Shown here piece by piece: positions 1-6,197 of a DNA stretch of 6,411 bases. The stretch is from Gemmatimonadota bacterium (GTDB taxonomy: Bacteria; Gemmatimonadota; Gemmatimonadetes; Longimicrobiales; Gaopeijiaceae). Made by a program: the position numbers and the translations under genes. The stretch covers positions 1 through 6,411 of the forward strand of contig WGEM01000305.1 of NCBI GenBank assembly GCA_015492755.1. The letters run 5' to 3'. Positions within the stretch are counted from its first letter, which is position 1; the number at the start of each line of letters is the position of its first letter. The notes under the pieces were generated by a model. It was not told where the DNA came from. It ran no database searches and saw only the letters and a list, made by a program, of their open reading frames with translations.

Positions 1-1230
1 GAACCAGTCGGTATAGAAGGCGCCGAGGAAGGTGCCGTCTTCCTCGTCGTAGATCTCGTAGAAGCGAACGTCGGGATGCCAGACTTCCTCGACGCTGCGC
101 TCCTCGATCCGGAGGCCGAACGTCCGGCGCACGATCTCGAACATCCCCGCAAGCACGTTGTCGAGGGGGAAATACGGACGCAGCACCTCGTCGTCGATGT
201 CGTAGCGCGCCTTCCGGAGCCGCTCCATAACGAAGGAGGCGTCCCAGGGCTCCAGGGCATCCAGGCCCAGCTCAGCCGCGTGGGTGCGAAGTTCCGCCAC
301 GTCGCGGAGCCAGTAGGGCCGCGTCCTCTCCACCAGGTCCCGCTCGAAGGCCATGGCCCGTGCACCGCTGCGCGCCATCCGCTCCTCCAGCACGTAGTCG
401 GCGAAGCGCCCGTAGCCCAGCATCCGGGCGATCTCGTCCCGGAGCCTGAGGATCCGCGCGATGAGGGGGCGGTTGTCGTGTGCTCCGTCGCGGCAGCGGG
501 TGGCGTACGCCTCGAAGATTTCCCGGCGCAGGGCGCGGTCCTCGCAGTACTTGAGGATGGGTTCCACCGAGGGGTAGTCCAGCGTGAGGATCCAGCCCTC
601 GAGATCCTGCTCCTCGGCGCGGCGGCGGGCTCGGTTGCGGGCGGCGTCGGGCACGCCGCGGAGGCGCTCCTCGTCGGTGATGTGGAGCTCGTACTCCGCG
701 GTGGCGTCCAGCACGTGTTCGCTGAACTTCTGCTGGAGCTGCGCCAGCTCCACCTGGAGCGATTCCAGTCGCCGCTTCTCGTCCGCCGGGAGCTCGGCTC
801 CGGACCTCCGGAATTCCCGGATGGTCTTGTCCAGGTGCCGCCGCCGCACCCCGGTGAGGCGTTCGGCCTCCGAGGTAGCCGCATAGGCGCGCAGGCGCTT
901 CCAGAGCTCCTCGTCCAGCGGCAGGCTGGACCAGAACGACGAGATCTCCGGGAGGACGGCGTTGTACGCTTCGCGGAGTTCCGGCGTCTCCGCCACCGCC
1001 ACCAGGTGGCCGGCAGGCGAGAGTCTCCGGTTCAGCCGCTCGAGGGCCATCTCCAGCGGCTCCACCGTGTTGGACCAGCTCGGTGGCTCCGCGGCGCGCT
1101 TCACCGCCTCCACCGCGGCGCGGGCCTCATCCAGCGCAGCGCGTACGCCGGGTTCCACGTGTTCAGGGCGGATGCGATGGAAGGGGATGGGAAAGCGCTC
1201 CGCCAGGAGCGGGTTCTCGGATCGCGTCAT
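1..1230 (-). CDS. prlC: M3 family oligopeptidase (OpdA/PrlC-like), N-terminal part, cut by the left window edge
   Basis: Reading the minus strand from ATG 1230-1228 gives 410 codons with no stop up to the window edge. The product resembles oligopeptidase A, a cytosolic zinc peptidase that degrades short peptides, including cleaved signal peptides. The N-terminus (MTRSENPLLAERFPIPF, then RPEHVEPGV) matches the usual OpdA start, which fixes the start codon although no strong ribosome binding site is visible. Other family-like blocks are LRPYFP (residues 350-355), WHPDVRFYEIYD (384-395) and GAFYTDWF (403-410). Family members are about 680 residues long. The HEXXH zinc motif should lie about 60 residues beyond the last visible one, so catalytic competence cannot be judged here. 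The gene diverges from the antiporter gene across about 250 bp. The family call is firm; the choice of symbol among M3 paralogues (opdA/prlC, dcp) is less so. Confidence 0.9.
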   Translation of the reverse strand, partial: MTRSENPLLAERFPIPFHRIRPEHVEPGVRAALDEARAAVEAVKRAAEPPSWSNTVEPLEMALERLNRRLSPAGHLVAVAETPELREAYNAVLPEISSFWSSLPLDEELWKRLRAYAATSEAERLTGVRRRHLDKTIREFRRSGAELPADEKRRLESLQVELAQLQQKFSEHVLDATAEYELHITDEERLRGVPDAARNRARRRAEEQDLEGWILTLDYPSVEPILKYCEDRALRREIFEAYATRCRDGAHDNRPLIARILRLRDEIARMLGYGRFADYVLEERMARSGARAMAFERDLVERTRPYWLRDVAELRTHAAELGLDALEPWDASFVMERLRKARYDIDDEVLRPYFPLDNVLAGMFEIVRRTFGLRIEERSVEEVWHPDVRFYEIYDEEDGTFLGAFYTDWF

Positions 1231-1334
1231 GGCGCCTGTGGTTGGGAGCGAACTGGATGCCGACGAAGCTCGGGCGCAGCAACGATGCGGGGGCCCCGTC
1301 AGCGGCCCGTCATCGTCGCGTGGGGCCTCTCGCG

Positions 1335-1363
1335 TTGAGGGGGTCCGTCCGGGCTTCTATTGT
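1335..1363 (+). promoter_or_regulatory. Candidate sigma-70-type promoter for the antiporter-CDF unit
   Basis: TTGAGG (1335-1340) and TATTGT (1358-1363) are separated by exactly 17 bp, each matching four of six consensus bases. Transcription would begin near 1370, leaving a leader of roughly 110 nt to the chosen GTG start at 1481. Because it lies downstream of the in-frame ATG codons at and above 1229, it argues against those long upstream starts. This is motif matching only. Confidence 0.45.
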
Positions 1364-1364
1364 A
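1359..1364 (-). promoter_or_regulatory. Possible -10 box for the M3 peptidase gene
   Basis: The minus strand reads TACAAT here, five of six matches to the sigma-70 -10 consensus, in otherwise GC-rich DNA. It lies about 130 bp upstream of the peptidase ATG. No recognisable -35 hexamer lies 16-18 bp upstream (around 1381-1387), so this is weak. It overlaps the -10 box of the plus-strand promoter almost completely. Confidence 0.28.
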
Positions 1365-1480
1365 ACGGGTCCGACCCCTGTCCCGCCGCCTCCGCGTGCG
1401 GCGATCTCCCGGCCCGGATCCGAACGTTGACGCATCCACAATTATCTGCCATCGAGCCCCCCGGCGCCAAGACCCTGCGC

Positions 1481-2767
1481 GTGCTGAGGCCCGCCATCAC
1501 GCTGGTGCTCCTCTTCGGCCTCACCTGGCTCACCACCCGCACGGCGCCCGCGTCGTACGAGGTGGGGCGCCTAGCGATCCTCGTGGGATTCGTCCTGCTC
1601 TCGGCGTCGGCAGCGGGCAGTCTGGCGGCTGCCGTGGGGCTCCCGCGGCTCACGGGATTCATCCTGGTGGGGATGGTGGTGGGGCCGTCGGTCCTGGCGT
1701 TCATCCCTTCAGAGGCGGTGACGGACCTCCGCCTCATCGACGCCTTCGCCCTGGTACTCATCGCCATGCTGGCCGGCGGGGAACTGAAGATCGAAGCGCT
1801 CCGGCCACAGGCGCGGGCCATCGCGCTCACCACCCTCAGCGTGACGGCGGTGGTGTGGGTGGGCGTTGCGCTGGCGGTGCTGGCGCTGGCGCCCTTGGTG
1901 CCCTTTCTCGCCGAGCTCTCCCTTCCGGGGCGCGCCGCGGTGGGGCTCCTCCTGGGCATCTGGTCTGCCAACTCCAGTCCGGACCTCACGGTGGCGGTCA
2001 TCGAGGAAAAGCACGCCCGGGGACCGCTGGTGGACGTGATCCTGGGTGTCACCATCGTGAAGGATGTGGTGGTCATCGTGCTCTTCACGCTGACGCTGGC
2101 GCTGGTGGCGCCCCTTCTGGACCCTTCCGCCGGCTTCTCCACCCAGGCGCTGGCGACGCTGGCCAAGGAGGTGGGCGGGGCGCTGGTGCTGGGCGCTGCG
2201 CTGGGGTGGGTGTTCTCGCAGTACCTCGGGGACGAAGACACCGATCCCCGTTCGCCGTTTGCCACGTTCCTCTTCGCCTACGTCCTGGTGGTGCTGGCGG
2301 AGCAACTCCATGTGGAGCTGCTCCTGGTGGGCGTGTCGGCGGGGTTCGTCATCGAGAACCTCTCCCCTGCAGGGGATCGCATGATCGAGGGGATCCGCTC
2401 CGTTGCGGTGGTGATCTTCGCCTTCTTCTTCGCCATCGCCGGAGCGAGCCTGGACCTGGCGGCGGTGGCCCGCTTCGGTCCGGTGGCGGTCGCCCTCTTC
2501 CTGGTTCGAGGCGTCCTCACCCGGTGGGCCGCCATGCGCGGAACCGCGTGGGCGGGAGCCTCCGGGGTGGTGCGGGCGCGGACCTGGCAGGGGCTCATTT
2601 CGCAGGGCGGCGTGTCTCTGGGGCTGGTGATCCTCATCCGCGACGCCTTCCCGGAGCTGGGTGGAGGCATCGTGGCGCTGGCCATGGCCGTGATCCTGGG
2701 CAACATCCTGGGCGGACCCATCCTCCTGGGACGCGCGCTGGCCGACGCGGAGCCGGAGGGGGCCTGA
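1481..2767 (+). CDS. CPA2-like cation:proton antiporter (Na_H_Exchanger domain), no RCK domain
   Basis: This is a 428-residue, almost entirely hydrophobic inner-membrane protein with about 12-13 predicted membrane helices. It resembles the transport domain of monovalent cation:proton antiporters, which exchange Na+ or K+ for protons to control pH and ion balance. Family-like segments are the TM2-3 block GLPRLTGFILVGMVVGPS (residues 53-70), ANSSPDLTVAVIEE (163-176), VTIVKDVVVIV (190-200) and GLISQGGVSLGL (371-382). Asp195 lies where the transport Asp sits in the ND, DD or QD pair of CPA families, but its preceding residue is Lys. The protein ends after the last helix, without the C-terminal TrkA-N/RCK domain of KefB/KefC. 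I chose GTG 1481 because it gives a short N-terminus running straight into TM1. TTG 1427, with a GGA eight bases upstream, is the main alternative; the frame stays open to 962, so longer calls are possible but lack support. The CDF gene follows after 3 bp. The substrate cannot be assigned. Confidence 0.85.
   Translation: MLRPAITLVLLFGLTWLTTRTAPASYEVGRLAILVGFVLLSASAAGSLAAAVGLPRLTGFILVGMVVGPSVLAFIPSEAVTDLRLIDAFALVLIAMLAGGELKIEALRPQARAIALTTLSVTAVVWVGVALAVLALAPLVPFLAELSLPGRAAVGLLLGIWSANSSPDLTVAVIEEKHARGPLVDVILGVTIVKDVVVIVLFTLTLALVAPLLDPSAGFSTQALATLAKEVGGALVLGAALGWVFSQYLGDEDTDPRSPFATFLFAYVLVVLAEQLHVELLLVGVSAGFVIENLSPAGDRMIEGIRSVAVVIFAFFFAIAGASLDLAAVARFGPVAVALFLVRGVLTRWAAMRGTAWAGASGVVRARTWQGLISQGGVSLGLVILIRDAFPELGGGIVALAMAVILGNILGGPILLGRALADAEPEGA
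2755..2760 (+). promoter_or_regulatory. Ribosome binding site of the CDF gene inside the antiporter 3' end
   Basis: GGAGGG lies 10 bases before ATG 2771, within the last codons of the antiporter gene. Together with the 3-bp gap this supports co-transcription and coupled translation, and it fixes the CDF start so that the short N-terminus is not an annotation artefact. Confidence 0.7.
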
Positions 2768-2770
2768 GCG

Positions 2771-3412
2771 ATGCCACCGCATCTGCATCCCCACGGCCAC
2801 GGCCACGAGGCGTGGGAGCGGTTCCGGACGCCGGTGGAGGTGGACGGCGGGCTCATGCTCGCGGTGGCAGGGATGGGTCTGGGGGTGAACGTGGCGGGCA
2901 TCCTGCTGCTCCACACCCACGCGCACGACAACCTGAACGTCCGGGGCGCGTATCTGCACGTCCTGGGCGATCTCCTGGGGTCGGTGGGGGCGGTGCTGGC
3001 GGGCGTCATCATCCTCACCACGAGATGGACGCCTGCAGACCCACTGATCTCGGTGGTCATCGCCGGACTGATCCTGGTGAGCGCGTGGCGGCTCGTGCGG
3101 GAGGCCACCAACGTACTGCTGGAAGGCGTCCCGGCGCACATCGACATGGATCAGGTCCTCCGGGAACTCCACGCCATCGAGGGGCTTCACGACGTGCATG
3201 ACGTGCATGTGTGGACGCTCACCAGCGGATTCGTTGCGCTATCCGCGCACGGGGTTATCGACGATCCGGGGGATCACGCGCGCGTGCTGGAAGAGGTGCA
3301 GGCGCGCATGGAGGCGCTGGGCATCGGGCACGTCACCTTCCAGCTCGAGCCCCGTCGCCTTTACCAGATCCCCCGTCCGGGCGGCGGAGGCGGCGGCGGG
3401 GAGACTTGTTGA
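2771..3412 (+). CDS. CDF/CzcD-like metal transporter lacking TM1-3 (half-size)
   Basis: The 213-residue product matches the C-terminal two thirds of cation diffusion facilitators, inner-membrane metal/proton antiporters that export Zn2+ and related ions. Residues 1-12 are His-rich (His at 4, 6, 8, 10 and 12). EAWERFRTPVEVDGG (13-27) corresponds to the end of TM3 and the following loop of normal CzcD proteins. TM4 spans about 27-47, TM5 about 60-83 and TM6 about 89-107. TM5 carries the HxxxD metal motif (YLHVLGD, His63 and Asp67). The cytosolic domain spans about 110-195, with the family-typical DVHDVHVWTLTSG (141-153). A seven-Gly run (204-210) ends the protein. Full-length members have about 300 residues. 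The missing roughly 90 residues hold TM1-3, including the TM2 half of the transport metal site. The frame is intact, a good ribosome binding site precedes the ATG, and the antiporter gene fills the upstream DNA, so the missing part is not encoded nearby. It could be a deletion remnant, an assembly error or a repurposed metal sensor or binder. Confidence 0.85.
   Translation: MPPHLHPHGHGHEAWERFRTPVEVDGGLMLAVAGMGLGVNVAGILLLHTHAHDNLNVRGAYLHVLGDLLGSVGAVLAGVIILTTRWTPADPLISVVIAGLILVSAWRLVREATNVLLEGVPAHIDMDQVLRELHAIEGLHDVHDVHVWTLTSGFVALSAHGVIDDPGDHARVLEEVQARMEALGIGHVTFQLEPRRLYQIPRPGGGGGGGETC
3380..3400. repeat. GGC/GGA triplet run encoding poly-Gly
   Basis: Seven consecutive glycine codons (GGC, GGA or GGG) form a simple triplet tract near the 3' end of the CDF gene, encoding residues 204-210. 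Such tracts often vary in length by slippage. Here changes by multiples of three would alter only the tail after the folded domain. Confidence 0.7.
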
Positions 3413-3436
3413 CTTCGGTGGGGGCCGGATTAGCTT
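3409..3436 (+). promoter_or_regulatory. Candidate promoter of the acidic mini-protein and dehydratase genes
   Basis: TTGACT (3409-3414, five of six -35 matches) is followed after 16 bp by TAGCTT (3431-3436, keeping the key T, A and final T of the -10 box). The -35 box overlaps the TGA stop of the CDF gene (3410-3412). Transcription would start near 3443, giving a leader of about 70 nt before ATG 3514. Compact placement at a gene end and good -35 agreement make it plausible. Confidence 0.5.
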
Positions 3437-3468
3437 CGCGACAACGTGGCGTGGGTGCGTCGCCGAAG
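3434..3468 (+). promoter_or_regulatory. Imperfect inverted repeat overlapping the -10 and start region
   Basis: CTTCGCGAC (3434-3442) can pair with GTCGCCGAAG (3459-3468), giving nine base pairs, one bulged C and a 16-base loop. It overlaps the 3' end of the proposed -10 box and the expected start site. It could therefore be an operator or, if transcription starts upstream of it, a leader hairpin. There is no U-tract, so it is not an intrinsic terminator. Chance is possible in DNA this rich in G and C. Confidence 0.3.
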
Positions 3469-3500
3469 GGGTCGGCGGTGCTCCACGGGTCTCCGATCAT

Positions 3501-3506
3501 GGAGGT
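3501..3506 (+). promoter_or_regulatory. Strong Shine-Dalgarno site that sets the start of the acidic mini-protein
   Basis: GGAGGT is followed by a 7-base spacer and ATG 3514. An in-frame ATG at 3499 overlaps the site itself and has no comparable signal upstream, so 3514 is preferred. This is the best evidence that the short acidic reading frame is translated. Confidence 0.7.
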
Positions 3507-3513
3507 TCGTGTC

Positions 3514-3690
3514 ATGAGCTGGTCCGAGTGGTTCGAGGCCGGTCACGGCGAGGAGGTATTCACCGCCGGCGCGGCACGGGACTGGGACGACGAAGAGGAC
3601 TGGGAGGAGGACTGGGAGGACGAGGACGACGACTGGGACGACGACGACCTGGACGACGAGGACGACTGGGACGACGACGATCTCCTTTAG
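3514..3690 (+). CDS. Small extremely acidic Asp/Trp-repeat protein, unknown function
   Basis: I do not recognise this 58-residue protein. The N-terminus (residues 1-22, starting MSWSEWFEAGHGEEVFTAGA) looks like ordinary sequence with one Arg and one His. Residues 23-56 are almost pure acid: 28 of 34 are Asp or Glu. The exceptions are Trp at 24, 30, 34, 41 and 52 and Leu at 46, so single bulky residues are spaced through the acidic run. DDWDDDD occurs twice (39-45 and 50-56), 11 residues apart. The last two residues are Leu-Leu. There is no signal peptide, membrane segment or Lys, and the tail is probably disordered. A strong Shine-Dalgarno site precedes ATG 3514, a candidate promoter lies at 3409-3436, and the TAG stop sits in the dehydratase ribosome binding site. 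Divalent-metal binding, nucleic-acid mimicry or chaperone-like shielding are possible, but the sequence proves none. A short reading frame arising from a GAC/GAG tract is the alternative. Confidence 0.65.
   Translation: MSWSEWFEAGHGEEVFTAGAARDWDDEEDWEEDWEDEDDDWDDDDLDDEDDWDDDDLL
3580..3681. repeat. In-frame GAC/GAG/TGG tract with an exact 20-bp direct repeat
   Basis: The acidic part of the mini-gene is a near-repetitive tract of GAC, GAG and TGG codons. GACGACTGGGACGACGACGA occurs exactly at 3628-3647 and again at 3661-3680, 33 bases (11 codons) apart and in frame. A shorter GAGGACTGGGAGGA-type unit repeats upstream of it. This points to growth by internal duplication or slippage with the reading frame preserved. 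Confidence 0.85.
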
Positions 3691-3693
3691 GAG
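3688..3693 (+). promoter_or_regulatory. Ribosome binding site of the dehydratase overlapping the upstream stop codon
   Basis: TAGGAG contains the TAG stop of the acidic mini-protein (3688-3690) and lies six bases before ATG 3700. Ribosomes ending on the mini-gene would be placed to restart on the dehydratase, so translational coupling is likely. Confidence 0.65.
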
Positions 3694-3699
3694 CCTGCC

Positions 3700-4065
3700 A
3701 TGCCTTTAGCCGACTCCGGATGCGTCCCCTGCCGGGGGGACGCGCCGCCCGCCACGGACGAGGAGATCGCCGAGTACCTGAAAGAGCTACCGGACTGGAC
3801 GATCGTCCACCGCGACGGGATTCCAGTCCTGGAGCGGGTCTTCACCTTCCCCGATTTCGTCCGGGCGCTGGACTTCACCGACGCCGTGGGTGAGCTGGCA
3901 GAGGAGGAGGGTCACCATCCCGCCATCCTCACCGAGTGGGGCCGCGTCACCGTCTGGTGGTGGACGCACAAGATCCGCGGCCTCCACGAGAATGACTTCA
4001 TCATGGCGGCCAAGACGGACCGGCTCTACGAGGAGGTTCAGCGTCCCGCGTCCGGCGACGCCTGA
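3700..4065 (+). CDS. phhB: Pterin-4a-carbinolamine dehydratase (PCD/DCoH family)
   Basis: The 121-residue cytosolic protein matches the PCD/DCoH family, which dehydrates 4a-hydroxytetrahydropterin after aromatic amino acid hydroxylase turnover; many bacterial members have an unknown or secondary role. The active-site signature is clear: [20 protein letters not shown] (residues 68-87) with the HHP motif at His72-His73-Pro74, followed by [12 protein letters not shown] (89-100) with His90. LPDWTIV (30-36) is the usual first strand. The N-terminal extension with [10 protein letters not shown] (8-17) is common in bacterial members and is not an anomaly. Length is normal for this subgroup. The start is supported by TAGGAG six bases upstream. 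No phenylalanine hydroxylase gene is in the window, so pterin recycling cannot be confirmed from context. The last 28 bp overlap the convergent S9 peptidase gene. Confidence 0.92.
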   Translation: MPLADSGCVPCRGDAPPATDEEIAEYLKELPDWTIVHRDGIPVLERVFTFPDFVRALDFTDAVGELAEEEGHHPAILTEWGRVTVWWWTHKIRGLHENDFIMAAKTDRLYEEVQRPASGDA

Positions 4066-6146
4066 GCCTGGCGGGAGCTCCACTTCTCGAACCACTTCCT
4101 CAGATAGAGCTGCGTCCTGAGGAAGTTGGAGGGGCGCGACGTGGTGCCGTGCCACTCGTCCGGAAAGCGGATCATCACCGTGGGCACGCCCAGGTACTGA
4201 AGCGCCTGGTAGAACTCCTCCGTCTGGCCCATGGGCGTGCGCAGGTCCCGCTCCCCCGTCATGAGCATCGTGGGCGTTGTGACGTGCTCCACGTAGAAGA
4301 TGGATGAGCGGTCGATCCACTCGTCCGTGTCCTCCCAGAAGGGCTTCTCGAAGGTGCGCGCGTACGTGATGGCGTCCGACGTTCCCATGGCGCTGATCCA
4401 GTTCACGATGGGGCAGTTGGCGGAGGCGGCGCGGAACCGGTCGGTGTTGCCCACGATGTAGCTGGTGAGGATGCCGCCGCCCGAGCAGCCGTACACGAAG
4501 AGGTTCTCCTCGTCGATGTAGCCCCGCGCCACCACTTCATCCACGCCCCGCATGAGGTCCTGCATGTCGACGCCCGGGTAGTCGTGGTCGATGGCGTTGG
4601 CGAAGTCGGTGCCGTAGCCGGTGCTCCCCCGCGGGTTCGTGTAGAGCACCACGTACCCGTTCGCCGCGTGCTCCTGGAAGGCGAAGTTGAAGGCGCCGTT
4701 GTACATGGCGTGAGGCCCGCCGTGAATGGCCAGGATGAGGGGGTACTTCCTGGACGGGTCGAAGTCCGGCGGCTTCACGATCCAGCCCTGTACGCGGAAG
4801 GGGTCGGAGTCGTACCAGATCTCCTCCACTTCGCCCAGGGTGACGCCCTGGAGCACGTCGTCGTTCACGTGCGTGAGCTGCGTACGCGTGCTGGGATCGT
4901 CCAGCCGGAAGCGCACCAGGTCGGCGGGCGCGTGGGCGGTGGCCAGCGTGCCCACCGCGGTACCGTCCTCGGCGAAGGAGGAGAGCGTGAAGAGCTCAGG
5001 GCCCTCGGTGAGCCGGGTCACGCCGCCCTCCAGCGACACGTAGTGGAGGCTCCGGTAGCCCTCCCTCGAGACGTTGAAGTAGAGCCCCCGCCCGTCGGGT
5101 GCCCACTGAAGTCCGCCCACCTGCCGGTCGAATCCGTCCGAGAGGAGCCGGACGCCGCTCCCGTCGGGGCGCATGACGTAGATGCGCTGGTTCCGATAGG
5201 TGTCGCGGTGTTCGTCGCCCGCCACGTAGGCGATCCAGCGGCCGTCGGGCGAGGGGGTGGGCTGGCCGTCGGGGCCCCGGCGGTTCGTGAGCCTGCGGAT
5301 GCGGCCCGTCTCCACCTCCACCGCGTAGATCTCCGACTCCTGCCAGTTGCGCGGACGATCCCAGTCCTCCTCCCGGTACGAGGTGAAGTAGATCTCGCGG
5401 CCGTCGTGGCTCCAGGCGATCTGTCCGTGGTTCCAGTCGCCGTCGGTGAGCCGGCGCGCGGTGCCACCGTCGGCGGGCACCACGAAGACGTGCGTCCAGC
5501 CGGTGTCGATGTAGCCGCGGCGGTCTCGCTTGTACTGGGCCCGCTCCACGATCTTGGGCTCCGCGGCCCATTTCGCGCCCCGCGGCCGGCGGGGGAGTTT
5601 GACGCCTGCGAAGTCCGGGCGGTCGTCCACCTGGCTGGTGAAGGCGATCCACCGCCCGTCGGGCGACCAGATGGGGCTCCCGGGACCGTGCTCCAGACGG
5701 GTGATCTGTGTGGTGGCGCCCTCCGCGTCCATCCAGCGCACGAAGATCTGCGCGCCGGAGGGCTCGCCCTCGGCCACGTAGAGGATCCTCGTACCGTCCG
5801 GCGACCAGCGCGCGCCTCTTCCGTCCACCAGGGCGCGAGCCTTGCTCCCGTCGGCGTTCATGACCCACAGGGAAGACTCGCGACGGTCGTTCACCTTGTC
5901 GATCCATCCGCGGGTGTAGACGATGCGCGTGGCGTCGGGCGAGATCTGGGCCCCCGAGACCGACTCCATCTCGAGGTACAGATCGAGGGAGAGGGTGCGG
6001 GTCGCCGGTGCCGCCTGAGGGGGCGCCGTCTGGGCCGCGGCTCCCGCCGTGTGTCCCACCGGCCCGGAGGCCATGGCCGTGAGGAGGACGAGTGCCGCCG
6101 CGAGCCGGCGGTGGCGGAGCGGGAGGGAGGGACGGATCGAGTGCAT
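4038..6146 (-). CDS. Secreted S9C-type prolyl oligopeptidase/acylaminoacyl-peptidase-like serine peptidase
   Basis: The 702-residue protein begins with a Sec signal peptide: basic RHRR (11-14), hydrophobic core about 15-27, and a probable signal peptidase I site after AGAAA (34-38). It therefore likely acts in the periplasm or outside the cell, hydrolysing peptides. Residues about 50-410 form a WD40/TolB-like beta-propeller, shown by repeated (S/A)PDGR-type units near 69, 115, 161, 246, 299 and 349. The C-terminal alpha/beta-hydrolase domain (about 440-690) has the oxyanion motif HGGPH (475-479), nucleophile Ser555 in YGCSGGG, Asp634 in GERDLRTP and His666 in DEWHG, in family order and spacing, so it should be active. 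ATG 6146 has AGGAGGT just upstream with a short 3-base spacer. The frame stays open to 6344, but that extension is composed of repeat DNA and would bury the signal peptide. The exact substrate (dipeptidyl, acylaminoacyl or endo-oligopeptidase) cannot be told. Confidence 0.93.
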   Translation of the reverse strand: MHSIRPSLPLRHRRLAAALVLLTAMASGPVGHTAGAAAQTAPPQAAPATRTLSLDLYLEMESVSGAQISPDATRIVYTRGWIDKVNDRRESSLWVMNADGSKARALVDGRGARWSPDGTRILYVAEGEPSGAQIFVRWMDAEGATTQITRLEHGPGSPIWSPDGRWIAFTSQVDDRPDFAGVKLPRRPRGAKWAAEPKIVERAQYKRDRRGYIDTGWTHVFVVPADGGTARRLTDGDWNHGQIAWSHDGREIYFTSYREEDWDRPRNWQESEIYAVEVETGRIRRLTNRRGPDGQPTPSPDGRWIAYVAGDEHRDTYRNQRIYVMRPDGSGVRLLSDGFDRQVGGLQWAPDGRGLYFNVSREGYRSLHYVSLEGGVTRLTEGPELFTLSSFAEDGTAVGTLATAHAPADLVRFRLDDPSTRTQLTHVNDDVLQGVTLGEVEEIWYDSDPFRVQGWIVKPPDFDPSRKYPLILAIHGGPHAMYNGAFNFAFQEHAANGYVVLYTNPRGSTGYGTDFANAIDHDYPGVDMQDLMRGVDEVVARGYIDEENLFVYGCSGGGILTSYIVGNTDRFRAASANCPIVNWISAMGTSDAITYARTFEKPFWEDTDEWIDRSSIFYVEHVTTPTMLMTGERDLRTPMGQTEEFYQALQYLGVPTVMIRFPDEWHGTTSRPSNFLRTQLYLRKWFEKWSSRQAQASPDAGR

Positions 6147-6149
6147 GGG

Positions 6150-6156
6150 ACCTCCT
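6150..6156 (-). promoter_or_regulatory. Shine-Dalgarno site deciding the S9 peptidase start
   Basis: The minus strand reads AGGAGGT here, three bases before ATG 6146. It is near-consensus with a tight spacer. It selects the start that places the signal peptide at the N-terminus over the longer open frame to 6344. No convincing promoter is visible between here and the palindromic repeats upstream. Confidence 0.75.
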
Positions 6157-6197
6157 GCGAAGAGCGAGGAGCCTGTCCGAGTAAGAGAGCGGGCCGC

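Noticed and set aside
76..1338. Long plus-strand open frame opposite the M3 peptidase
   Set aside because: Its translation is low-complexity Pro/Arg/Gly/Val-rich sequence with no recognisable motif, while the minus strand gives a clear M3 peptidase over the same bases. It is a shadow of GC-rich coding DNA.
1427..1450. TTGACG at 1427 with nearby ATTATC as a promoter
   Set aside because: The spacing between the two boxes is only about 8 bp, far below the 16-18 bp needed.
962..1480. Extended N-terminus for the antiporter from ATG 962, 1229 or nearby
   Set aside because: The extension is Ser/Arg/Ala-rich, overlaps the M3 gene for starts before 1230, and lies upstream of the candidate promoter. 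Homology-like sequence begins only at TM1 near 1481.
1396..3201. Plus-strand 601-codon frame offset from the antiporter
   Set aside because: It reads as Gly/Arg/Pro-rich noise crossing two real genes in another frame.
1709..3208. Long minus-strand frames opposite the antiporter and CDF genes, including 1357-2265 and 2278-3147
   Set aside because: They are His/Arg/Ser/Thr-rich shadow translations without domains or start signals. The plus strand encodes membrane proteins with clear helix patterns.
3707..3735. CxxC at the dehydratase N-terminus as evidence of a metal-binding fusion
   Set aside because: CVPCRG-type N-terminal extensions are common in bacterial PCD/DCoH proteins, so this is an ordinary family feature.
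4048..4061. GCGTC/GACGC hairpin as a terminator for phhB
   Set aside because: The stem is only five base pairs with a 4-base loop, lies within both coding regions and has no T-rich tract on either strand.
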